Below are positions 7,846 to 14,204 of a DNA stretch of 15,504 bases, one piece after another; position 1 is the stretch's first letter; each line of letters begins with the position of its first letter. Position numbers and translations under genes: made by a program. This DNA is from Cellvibrionaceae bacterium (GTDB lineage Bacteria > Pseudomonadota > Gammaproteobacteria > Pseudomonadales > Cellvibrionaceae), in assembly GCA_027012915.1 (NCBI GenBank), contig JALUYN010000220.1, positions 1 to 15,504 on the forward strand, written 5' to 3'. The notes under the pieces are model-generated. The model worked only from the letters and a program-made list of their open reading frames with translations, was not told the origin of the DNA and did not search any database.

Positions 7846-9532
7846 TCACCCAACGTTTGATCACCTGGGCCACACGACCGGGATCTTCAGCAATCAGCCC
7901 TTTCACGGCATTGAGCTGTTGCTCATAACTCTCTTCGGGACTTGGCAATGCAAGTGCATCACCGCCGGTCAGGGTTACAGTTTCATCGGACAGACCTTCA
8001 AAACTGTCGAGTCCAGCGGACTCCAGCGCCGCCATCTCCCGTGCGCGCTCCTCTTCCTTGGTCTTGGCACCACCGGCGGTCAGGCTCTTCAACACCGGTC
8101 TCAACAGACCGGTGATGAGCACCAGAATCACAATCAATCCCACCAACTGTTTAATTATGGACTGAAACCACTCTTCTTCCCAGATGGGACGATCGCCCAC
8201 AAACACCTCACCGCGATCCACAAACGGCGTATTCAATACATTGACGCTGTCACCACGAGCCGCCGAGAAACCCACGGCATCGCGCACCAGTATGGAGAGA
8301 CGCTCGAGCTCATTCTCGCTCCAGGGTTCACGCACTTCCGCTCCGGTTTCGGGATTGATGGACATCCGATCATCCACCACGACCGCCACGGTCAGACGAC
8401 GCAGCTTGCCCTGCTGATGTTTGGTATAACTTACCGTGCGATCCAGCTCGAAATTACGGGTCGCCTGCTCGCGGCGACTCTGCTGGCCATTGGCACCGTT
8501 GCCACCGCCCCCCGGGACAGCTTGCTCAGGAGCTTCACCAGTACCCGGAGGCTGGTTGGTCAACGCTCCCGGAATACCGCCGATAATGTCACCACCGGCC
8601 TTATCCTCAACCAGAGTCTGCTCACTGCGTACCGCCGGTAGATCGGGATTGAAAATCTCTTCGGCCTGCTCCACCGCGGTAAAATCCACGTCAGCGCTGA
8701 CTTCGGCCTTAAAGCTGTCGGAGCCTACAATCGGCTCTAGAATGCTGTTGATACGCTGGGTGATATCCGTTTCCATCTTGCGAGTAAAGTCGCGATGACG
8801 GGCGGCCGCGATCATTTCTTCGTCTTCTTCGCCGGTAGACAGCAGGTTGCCCTTCTGATCCACCACCGTCACATCTTCCAACAACAGTTCGGGAATACTA
8901 GACGCCACCAGATTGGCGATGGCTTTTACTTGCTGCGGACGAATACCGCGACCAGGATACAGTTCAACAAACACCGAGGCACTGGGACGACGTGGATCGC
9001 GTACAAATACCGAGCGTTTGGGAATAGCCAAGTGTACGCGAGCACTGCGTACCGTATTGATACTTGTGATAGTTCGAGCCAGCTCTCCTTCGAGACCACG
9101 ACGGAAGCGCGCGGTTTCCATAAACTGGCTGGTGCCCAGAGGTTGCTCCTTGTCCAGCAGCTCGAAACCGACCGAGTTTTCACCGGGCACTCCGGCTTCG
9201 GCAAGCTTTAAGCGAGCTTTGTGGACATCATCGGCGGCAACCAACAACGCTCCGGTACCACCGTCCACCTTAAATTTGATGTCGTATTGTTCGAGAATAC
9301 CCACCACTTCGGCGGAATCCAGGCGATCCAAACTTCCGTACAGGGGGCGATAGTCCTCGCCCTGAGTCCACAATACCACGGCAAAACCAATGGCCACACT
9401 GGCCGCCAGTCCCACCATCAACCCTGCCTGACGCAGAATATTCAGATTATTAAAACCCTCCACCAGATCACTGGTGGCCCGGTCTTTTCCTGCAGGTTCT
9501 GTCAGATCCAGATCGGTTTCTGCTGTTGCCAT
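7832..9532 (-). CDS. fliF: Flagellar MS-ring protein FliF
   Basis: FliF forms the MS-ring in the inner membrane, the first structure laid down in flagellar assembly. The protein has 566 residues. There are two membrane segments, at about 37-56 (LMVGLAASVAIGFAVVLW) and about 461-478 (QLVGLIVILVLITGLL), bracketing a large periplasmic part. This contains the ring-building motifs LYGSLD, GGTGALLVAADDVHKARLKLAEAGVP and the secretin-like ELARTITSINTVRSARVHLAIPKRSVF. A low-complexity Gly/Pro/Gln insert lies in the middle (about 330-365), as is typical. The C-terminal tail VAQVIKRWVNEDE is the FliG-binding helix. The tail and the start of fliG overlap. The start follows fliE by 66 bases; its ribosome site (TTAGAG) is modest. 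Confidence 0.98.
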   Translation of the reverse strand: MATAETDLDLTEPAGKDRATSDLVEGFNNLNILRQAGLMVGLAASVAIGFAVVLWTQGEDYRPLYGSLDRLDSAEVVGILEQYDIKFKVDGGTGALLVAADDVHKARLKLAEAGVPGENSVGFELLDKEQPLGTSQFMETARFRRGLEGELARTITSINTVRSARVHLAIPKRSVFVRDPRRPSASVFVELYPGRGIRPQQVKAIANLVASSIPELLLEDVTVVDQKGNLLSTGEEDEEMIAAARHRDFTRKMETDITQRINSILEPIVGSDSFKAEVSADVDFTAVEQAEEIFNPDLPAVRSEQTLVEDKAGGDIIGGIPGALTNQPPGTGEAPEQAVPGGGGNGANGQQSRREQATRNFELDRTVSYTKHQQGKLRRLTVAVVVDDRMSINPETGAEVREPWSENELERLSILVRDAVGFSAARGDSVNVLNTPFVDRGEVFVGDRPIWEEEWFQSIIKQLVGLIVILVLITGLLRPVLKSLTAGGAKTKEEERAREMAALESAGLDSFEGLSDETVTLTGGDALALPSPEESYEQQLNAVKGLIAEDPGRVAQVIKRWVNEDE

Positions 9533-9598
9533 GGTATCTCTAATCCCAAGCCGTCAATTGTCGTTTTTGTGAAAGTCAGTAGGAGTCTGCAAATTCGC

Positions 9599-9970
9599 TT
9601 ACACGGGCATATTCATTACATCGCGGTAAGCTTCAATGAGTTTATTGCGCACTTGCACAGCGGCCTGAAATGACACACTGGCTTTTTGTGAGGCAATCAT
9701 GACGTCGGAGATATCGATATTCGGATCCCCCTGCTCGTAGGCCTTGGACAGAGCCCCGGATTGCTTTTGTACGTCGTTGACCTTGTTTACCGCCATCTCC
9801 AGCATGTCACCGAATGATGGCAACTGCTCTGCGGGCTTTACCTCTTGCAGGGGCGTCGGGCCAGCGACATCCTTGGCCGCGAGATTTTGGGGTCGATGAA
9901 AGGCCTGGCTCTGGCTTTTCAAAGAGCGCATTTCCACCAGCAAGCGATTAATGTCCACGCGATCGGTCAT
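9599..9970 (-). CDS. fliE: Flagellar hook-basal body adapter protein FliE
   Basis: FliE links the MS-ring to the proximal rod and is the first exported rod component. The product has 123 residues, within the family range of about 100-125. The conserved C-terminal half is present: SFGDMLEMAVNKVNDVQ, then GDPNIDISDVMIASQKASVSFQAAVQVRNKLIEAYRDVMNMPV, ending in the usual N-M-P-V/I motif. The N-terminal about 50 residues are variable, as expected for an unfolded export signal. It is the first gene of the fliEFGHIJ run and has its own sigma-54-type promoter about 70-90 bases upstream. The gene upstream on the same strand is unrelated to flagella. Confidence 0.96.
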   Translation of the reverse strand: MTDRVDINRLLVEMRSLKSQSQAFHRPQNLAAKDVAGPTPLQEVKPAEQLPSFGDMLEMAVNKVNDVQKQSGALSKAYEQGDPNIDISDVMIASQKASVSFQAAVQVRNKLIEAYRDVMNMPV

Positions 9971-10040
9971 AACTTATCTCTACACAATAAATCATAGGGG
10001 TGCGCCATTTTTTTGGCTGATCACCGTTTGCAGAGAGTTA

Positions 10041-10058
10041 TTGCACAAAGCAGGCCAA
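10041..10058 (-). promoter_or_regulatory. Sigma-54 (RpoN) promoter of fliE
   Basis: The minus strand reads TTGGCCTGCTTTGTGCAA. The invariant GG at -24 (10055-10056) and GC at -12 (10043-10044) are separated by the required ten bases, and flanking positions agree with TGGCNNG and TGCA. Transcription would begin near 10031, about 60 bases before fliE. Middle-class flagellar operons of polar flagellates are generally RpoN dependent, which fits. Confidence 0.75.
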
Positions 10059-10061
10059 TAA

Positions 10062-10093
10062 TTGCCGCATGAGAAAATAATTGCCGTTTGCCG
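10062..10093 (-). promoter_or_regulatory. Cluster of three CGGCAA repeats upstream of the fliE promoter
   Basis: Three CGGCAA hexamers (plus-strand TTGCCG at 10062-10067, 10081-10086 and 10088-10093) lie immediately upstream of the -24 element. Two of them sit in an identical 11-base unit repeated 19 bases apart (10057-10067 and 10076-10086). Their position suits binding of a flagellar enhancer-binding protein of the FleR/FlrC type, but that assignment is inference. Confidence 0.4.
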
Positions 10094-10244
10094 CTTTTGT
10101 AGAAGAAACACACAGCCCATAGAAAGAATAACCCGAGAAGGAATAACCACTGGGTAGCTAAAACCGGGGAACTAAAAATGGAGCGGCAATGGGAGGCCAG
10201 TAACGTCGGACGACGTCACCAAGACAAGTTTAGAAACCGGAAAC
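10094..10244. other. Non-coding stretch between the fliE promoter region and the small protein gene
   Basis: No gene is supported here. The only structure seen is a weak inverted pair ACGTC/GACGT near 10203-10216 and the possible terminator hairpin just to the right. Confidence 0.4.
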
Positions 10245-10261
10245 GCCAGAGGCGTTCTGGC
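10245..10261 (-). terminator. Possible terminator after the small protein gene
   Basis: GCCAGA and TCTGGC form a six-base-pair stem with a five-base loop. An alternative stem AACGCC/GGCGTT overlaps it. On the minus strand it is followed by GTTTCCGGTTTC, which is only partly T-rich, so termination strength is uncertain. It lies 29 bases past the stop codon of the 56-aa gene. Confidence 0.35.
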
Positions 10262-10289
10262 AAGTTTTCGTGCTAGGGCCTGTCGACAC

Positions 10290-10460
10290 TCAGTCGAAAT
10301 CAAACTCCAGGAGTTCGCGCTCCAAGCGGCGTTCCTCCAGTTTTTCTTCGAGTCTGCGGCGAGCTTCCATCTCTTGTTGTGCAACCTTGGAAGGTGCGCG
10401 CTTTGAAGTGGTGTTGCTGTTGTTATTTGCAGCAGCAGTTTGCAATTGTTTTGCACTCAT
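10290..10460 (-). CDS. Small highly charged helical protein (PA3496-like?)
   Basis: A 56-residue hypothetical protein. The first about 25 residues are Asn/Ala/Thr rich. The rest (VAQQEMEARRRLEEKLEERRLERELLEFDFD) is a single predicted charged amphipathic helix ending in an acidic FDFD tail. The reading frame stays open to 10538, but the ATG at 10460 is preferred because GGAG sits eight to nine bases upstream and the residues before it look untranslated. The R-R-x-L/I-E-x-x-x-E-x-R-x-L-x-x-E-L pattern recalls the short PA3496-type proteins of gammaproteobacteria, annotated only as putative envelope-integrity factors; I recognise this by pattern and am not sure. It has no signal peptide and no membrane segment. 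It stands alone between fliE and the IS remnants. Confidence 0.62.
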   Translation of the reverse strand: MSAKQLQTAAANNNSNTTSKRAPSKVAQQEMEARRRLEEKLEERRLERELLEFDFD

Positions 10461-10509
10461 GATTATCACTCCAACCAGCATTTTTATGTTTATTGTTTGG
10501 TCAGCCGAA

Positions 10510-10538
10510 AAACTAACCCGACAAAATTTCGAGGTCAA
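10510..10538 (-). promoter_or_regulatory. Possible sigma-70 promoter of the small protein gene
   Basis: On the minus strand TTGACC is followed after 17 bases by TAGTTT. The -35 is good (five of six) and the -10 poor (three of six). It would give a leader of about 40 bases. Confidence 0.3.
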
Positions 10539-10591
10539 GATAAAACACCTATCTGACCGATTTATGACAACATGGAATTTCTTTGTGGAGT

Positions 10592-10611
10592 GCCCCTTGG
10601 TCTTTAGGGGC
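10592..10611. other. GC-rich hairpin
   Basis: GCCCCT and AGGGGC form a perfect six-base-pair stem around an eight-base loop. No T-tract follows on either strand, so it is not a standard terminator. It lies about 130 bases upstream of the small protein gene and about 80 bases before the IS4 remnant. Confidence 0.4.
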
Positions 10612-10690
10612 GTTCACTAGAGCCGATACAGCAAGTCTGTTACGTCTTCTAAGCACCTGATTGCTCTAATCTAAGGCTAAATATCGGGGC

Positions 10691-11029
10691 CGGGGCCTTC
10701 GAGAGCTGGAAATTGCTTTCAATAACCAGCCATCCTGCCACTATCACCCTGGTGCAAAAAATATTAAAGAACCCACATTGGCGGATGCCAATAAACGCGG
10801 TAACCCTCAGGTATTTCGTGATGTTAACGACTAACTGATAGCTACCCTACACCGATCTCAGCACCACCAAACTCGTGATTTTTTGTACATTTTTGACTCC
10901 ACGCCCATTCATTTCAAAGATCATGGTCTCGAGTCGCCCAACGAAAATACCACTTCTAGCCAAGATGTTTCACCAATAACAGGGGGCGTCACAATAATGG
11001 CCCAAGCAGCACTTTTTGAGAGGTTATGA
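10691..11029 (+). pseudogene. Decayed IS4-family transposase fragment
   Basis: This frame reads GLRELEIAFNNQPSCHYH at its start, then EPTLADANKRGNPQVFRDVND, an in-frame TAA at 10832, and after it LIATLHRSQHHQTRDFLYIF-DSTPIH. The order SLRE(L/I)E, YH-x-G, STLADAN and LY-x-(L/F)DST is the N-terminal and first catalytic-Asp region of IS4-family transposases (established family pattern). Only about 112 codons remain. The frame loses recognisable similarity after DSTPIHFKDHG and ends at a TGA. The N-terminus and all of the protein beyond the first DDE-region motif are missing, so the element is dead. Terminal inverted repeats were not found. Confidence 0.68.
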
Positions 11030-11090
11030 GGTGTTCAAGCGGATCAGTACGCGGGTAAAAATTTCCTGGCGAGGGTAGGCACTGCTCAGC

Positions 11091-11207
11091 CTAGAGGCTG
11101 TCACTAATCTTTCGGAAAACTTCAGATAGCAGCAGGAAGTCGGTGTTATTGGTGATGTCGTCGTCGGAAAAGTTGGCTTCAACGTTACGACATTTAGAAG
11201 ATGACTT
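11091..11207 (-). pseudogene. Decayed IS1380-like transposase N-terminal fragment
   Basis: On the minus strand 38 codons read KCRNVEANFSDDDITNNTDF followed by LLLSEVFRKISDSL and a stop. This resembles the N-terminus of IS1380-family transposases, which typically runs C-K-R-R-K-V-E-x-x-F-x-G-G-D-I-T-S-x-G-G-x-L-L-L-R-x-x-D-R. The two glycines of GGDIT and those before LLL are lost here. An upstream in-frame TGA at 11208-11210 and the stop at 11091 show that the copy is degenerate. Only the N-terminal piece is left, lying head-to-head with the IS4 remnant. Confidence 0.55.
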
Positions 11208-11276
11208 TCAGCCGTTCTTGTTTAGTCCTTCATGAAATATTCGCAAGAACCGGTTGAGTTGATTAGCACCCCCATA

Positions 11277-11305
11277 TTGCAACTGAGAACCATTAGCATT
11301 ATCAT
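11277..11305 (+). promoter_or_regulatory. Sigma-70 promoter of the TonB receptor operon
   Basis: TTGCAA (-35) and TATCAT (-10) are separated by exactly 17 bases and lie about 90 bases before the receptor ATG. The Fur-box-like sequence overlaps the spacer and the -10, the expected arrangement for iron repression. Confidence 0.6.
11285..11303 (+). promoter_or_regulatory. Fur box
   Basis: GAGAACCATTAGCATTATC matches 14 of 19 positions of the classical Fur box GATAATGATAATCATTATC. It sits on the predicted -10 region of the receptor gene, so Fur-Fe(II) binding would block transcription when iron is plentiful. Confidence 0.7.
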
Positions 11306-11396
11306 TTGCGCACCAGACTTAATGTGCTATGGATTCATTGTTAATGCGACTCACACTGGCGCCCGTTAATACTAATTTCATTGGGGAAAAATATTT

Positions 11397-13451
11397 ATGT
11401 GTCAGTTGATTCGGCTTGATGCGTTAAAGCGCTCGATTCTATACGTTGCTATTGCTGCTGCGGGAACCTCCGCAACCAGCCGGGCTGAAGTTTCTGCCAT
11501 GGAAATGGAGAGCATTATCGTTATTGGAGAGAAATCCGAGCGCTCACTGAAGCAAACGACCTCTTCAGTATCGGTTATTTCTGAAGAGGCACTGAACTCA
11601 CTGCAAAATCATACGATTAATAATTTTGTGGCTGAGGTACCCAATGTTGTTGTTACCAGCGGGGCGGTTGCCAATATCCGTGGTGTTAACGGAAATGGCT
11701 CCGCGGGCGGTTTTAACTCAATTACCGGCGGTGCCAAAGGTCGGGTTTCCACTTTGATTGATGGTGTTGCAGAACCTTTCGTTGCCGATTTTACCGGCGA
11801 TTCGGGTGTTTGGGATATCGAGCAGATAGAAGTGTACCGCGGCGCGCAATCCACCAGTCATGGCCGTAACAGTATCGGCGGTATGATTTACGTAAAGACC
11901 AAAGATCCGTCATTCGACTGGGAAGGGGCTGCGCGTATGGGCTACCGTAATCAGGAAAATTACATTGACACCGCTGTCATGCTCTCCGGCCCCATCGTTG
12001 AAGACACGCTGGCGTTTCGTGTTACCGCACAGCAGTTAAATGCTGAAACTCTCACGGATGATAGCGGTTTTGATGGCCATACACCGGACTACGATCTCAA
12101 TGAAATCGATACCACTCGTCTGAAAGCCAAGTTTCTGTGGACACCCAATGAAGACTTTAATGCTCTGCTGACTCACTCGACCAATAATGAGCAGGGGGAT
12201 ACAGGACGAGTCTATTATGCGGCTACTGATCCTTATGACTATGAGCGTATTTTTTTCCGTGATATTGAAACCGATTCAGATACCACCAGCCTGAAGTTGG
12301 ACCACCGTATTAATGACTCGGTGTCTGCGGAACTTCTGGTTGCCTATATGGATTACCAGTGGAGCTTTGATTCCTACGAGGCCGATCCTGCAGATGAACA
12401 GCAGGTTATCTTTGACCAGAGCAGCATAACAGTTGATGCAAAATTGACCTTTGGTCAAGCTGACAGCTTTGTCAGAGGTTTTGTAGGGCTGGCCTATTTT
12501 GAGCGGGAGCAGGATTTTGAAAGTACCGGGGCCTATGCCTATGAAGGTGACGATGAAAGCTCTTCGAAGGCTCTGTATGGTGAATTTACCGTTTCTCCAA
12601 CGGATCGTTTGCACCTTACCGCTGGCTTGCGTCAAGAGAAGGAACAGCAGAAACGCCGTTTCAATTACATCACCTATAGCCGTGCAAGTAATCTGGACAC
12701 TGATAAAACCATTACGTTGCCAAAACTGGCCCTGCAATATGATCTGACGGACAACACCTCCGTTGGGATAAGTGCACGTAAAGGCTATAACGCACCAGGG
12801 GGTGCCTTCGCCTTTGCTTCCAGCAGTTATTACTACTACGACGAAGAAACGGTGAAAACCTATGAAGCCAGCGTGCGCAGTAATCTTTTCAACGGCCGCT
12901 TAAATATCAGTGCCAATTTATTTTTAAACGATTACGAGGGTTATCAGGCACTGAGCTCCAGTCGAGCCATTGTTAACATGGATGAAGTTGAAACCTACGG
13001 ATTGGAATTGTCTCTGCAAGCGTCACTGACCGACAAGCTGCAAGTACAGGCGGGATTGGGATTATTGGAAACAGAAATCACCGATCCGGGAGACGGTTAC
13101 GAAACAGCGAAAGGCAATGAACTGAGCACGGCGCCGGGCGTAACAGGCAGTTTGGGTTTCATCTACAACCTGACGCCGAACTTTGATGTTGGCATTTCTG
13201 CACGCTATGTGGATGAATATTTTGGCGGAATTAATAATACCGAAGAGCGTATCGCCGGTGATTATACCGTTACCCGTTTAAGCGCCAATTACAGCAGCAA
13301 CAACTGGACCATCAACGCTTACGTAAATAACCTCTTTGATGAAAAAGCGCTGACCATACAGGAGCCTGTCAGCGGCCGTTATCCACAAGGGTTTGCTGGC
13401 ATCCTTGACCCTCGCTCTGTCGGGGTGACAGTCACTTATAACTTTATGTAA
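11397..13451 (+). CDS. TonB-dependent outer-membrane receptor (probable ferric-siderophore receptor)
   Basis: A 684-residue outer-membrane gated channel. A signal peptide spans about 1-30 (KRSILYVAIAAAGTSATSRA, cleavage likely after Ala30). A TonB box follows at about 38-44 (ESIIVIGE). The plug domain has VSVISEEALNSL, VTSGAVANIRGV and IEQIEVYRGAQST-HGRNSIGGMIYVKTK. The remainder is a beta-barrel with alternating aromatic strands. The barrel ends in GVTVTYNFM: the usual terminal phenylalanine is followed by one extra Met. The start is supported by GGGGA about nine bases upstream. The Fur box in front and the PepSY protein behind point to a ferric-siderophore ligand rather than a sugar or vitamin B12; the exact ligand cannot be told. 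By eye the gene is less GC-rich than the flagellar block. Confidence 0.92.
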   Translation: MCQLIRLDALKRSILYVAIAAAGTSATSRAEVSAMEMESIIVIGEKSERSLKQTTSSVSVISEEALNSLQNHTINNFVAEVPNVVVTSGAVANIRGVNGNGSAGGFNSITGGAKGRVSTLIDGVAEPFVADFTGDSGVWDIEQIEVYRGAQSTSHGRNSIGGMIYVKTKDPSFDWEGAARMGYRNQENYIDTAVMLSGPIVEDTLAFRVTAQQLNAETLTDDSGFDGHTPDYDLNEIDTTRLKAKFLWTPNEDFNALLTHSTNNEQGDTGRVYYAATDPYDYERIFFRDIETDSDTTSLKLDHRINDSVSAELLVAYMDYQWSFDSYEADPADEQQVIFDQSSITVDAKLTFGQADSFVRGFVGLAYFEREQDFESTGAYAYEGDDESSSKALYGEFTVSPTDRLHLTAGLRQEKEQQKRRFNYITYSRASNLDTDKTITLPKLALQYDLTDNTSVGISARKGYNAPGGAFAFASSSYYYYDEETVKTYEASVRSNLFNGRLNISANLFLNDYEGYQALSSSRAIVNMDEVETYGLELSLQASLTDKLQVQAGLGLLETEITDPGDGYETAKGNELSTAPGVTGSLGFIYNLTPNFDVGISARYVDEYFGGINNTEERIAGDYTVTRLSANYSSNNWTINAYVNNLFDEKALTIQEPVSGRYPQGFAGILDPRSVGVTVTYNFM

Positions 13452-13462
13452 GTGAGGCCTAA

Positions 13463-13497
13463 CAGGCTGTTGAATAACTCTGCTTTTCAACAGCCTG
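13463..13497 (+). terminator. Strong hairpin after the receptor gene (terminator or attenuator)
   Basis: CAGGCTGTTGAA pairs perfectly with TTCAACAGCCTG (12 base pairs) around an 11-base loop, 12 bases past the receptor stop. Only a weak pyrimidine tract follows (CTTTC). It may partially terminate, lowering expression of the downstream membrane genes, or stabilise the receptor mRNA. Confidence 0.6.
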
Positions 13498-13595
13498 CTT
13501 TCGATACATGGATGTGTTTTAAGTTCTCTCACTTTTGCTTCCAATGTTTAAAAAGCACTGTAGAGATTCCTGACAATACCAACGTAGTGACTTTT

Positions 13596-13877
13596 ATGAT
13601 GTTTCCAGGGCTAACACTGTTGCTGCTGGGTTGTATCGCCATTTATCTGGCATCGCCCAATCAACACTGCTTAACTCGACCTTTGCCAGGGCGACCAACA
13701 TACATTGCGGCGTTTCTGTTAATGGGCACCAGTATCTGGTTTTTGAGCGAACTTTTTCTGACCACGACCCTGGTGTTTGTTTTTGTTCTGTGGGTCATGT
13801 TGGCCTTGTCATTGCTGCCGTTTATAGGTGCGTTGCTCAGTGGTATTTCCAAGGACGGTGCTGATGTCAAGAAATAA
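13596..13877 (+). CDS. Small integral membrane protein of the iron operon (DUF3325-like)
   Basis: A 93-residue hydrophobic protein with three predicted membrane helices: about 3-19 (FPGLTLLLLGCIAIYLA), about 35-52 (AAFLLMGTSIWFLSELFL) and about 56-83 (VFVFVLWVMLALSLLPFIGALL). It has a short lysine-rich cytoplasmic tail. The frame is open back to 13452, but that part spans the terminator hairpin and looks untranslated. ATG 13596 or 13599 is preferred, although no ribosome site is visible. Layout, length and position between a TonB receptor and a PepSY protein resemble DUF3325-type proteins; this is pattern recognition only. It overlaps the next gene by 14 bases, implying coupled translation. 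Function is unknown; an accessory role in ferrisiderophore handling at the inner membrane is inference. Confidence 0.68.
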   Translation: MMFPGLTLLLLGCIAIYLASPNQHCLTRPLPGRPTYIAAFLLMGTSIWFLSELFLTTTLVFVFVLWVMLALSLLPFIGALLSGISKDGADVKK

Positions 13878-14178
13878 AAGGAATTTGGATTCGTCTTCCG
13901 CAAAAAACTCAATCCGTCCCGACTGGCTACTGAAAACGTTTGCCGGATTACTAGCTGGATTGGGGCTGGCTCTGGCAATCAGCGGCTACTTTGTTCTGAT
14001 AACACCCGATATCGAAGGGGATACTCAAGTACAGCTTGCCATGTGGATGATTATGCCCGTTTGGCTCCTTGTGCTCAGTGGTTGTTACTTGTTTCACAGT
14101 GGTTTACGAGCCTGGCTGTGGCTTGGTCTGGCCAACCTGATTCTCTGGTCGCCGTTGCTCGTTTTACGCGGTTATTGA
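13864..14178 (+). CDS. Small integral membrane protein of the iron operon (DUF3649-like)
   Basis: A 104-residue membrane protein. A basic N-terminus (MSRNKRNL) precedes three hydrophobic segments: LLKTFAGLLAGLGLALAISGYF (about 22-43), LAMWMIMPVWLLVLSGCYLF (about 58-78) and LRAWLWLGLANLILWSPLLVL (about 82-102). The start at 13864 is chosen because AAGGACGG lies just before it. A longer reading from 13828 would lie inside the upstream gene. The motif W-x-x-x-P-V-W-L-L-x-x-S-x-x-x-L-F-x-S-G-x-R-A-W-L-W is suggestive of DUF3649-type proteins, which accompany PepSY reductase-like proteins near siderophore receptors. That family name is tentative and no biochemical function is established. The next gene starts 26 bases downstream. 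Confidence 0.72.
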   Translation: MSRNKRNLDSSSAKNSIRPDWLLKTFAGLLAGLGLALAISGYFVLITPDIEGDTQVQLAMWMIMPVWLLVLSGCYLFHSGLRAWLWLGLANLILWSPLLVLRGY

Positions 14179-14204
14179 TTGACACATTTTCGGAGAGGCA
14201 TTTC

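Noticed and set aside
7679..8641. A 320-codon open frame on the plus strand spanning fliG and fliF
   Set aside because: It is antisense to two firmly identified flagellar genes, with low-quality composition and no ribosome site.
10461..10538. Longer version of the 56-aa protein starting at 10538
   Set aside because: The extra residues cover the candidate promoter, and the ATG at 10460 has the better ribosome site.
11028..11090. Possible third transposase piece between the two relics
   Set aside because: The translation (GVQADQYAGKNFLARVGTAQ) shows no family motif I can support.
13452..13595. N-terminal extension of the first small membrane protein back to a GTG right after the receptor stop
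   Set aside because: The extension would be translated through the 12-base-pair hairpin and has no membrane-protein or signal-peptide character. The membrane domain starts cleanly at the ATG pair.
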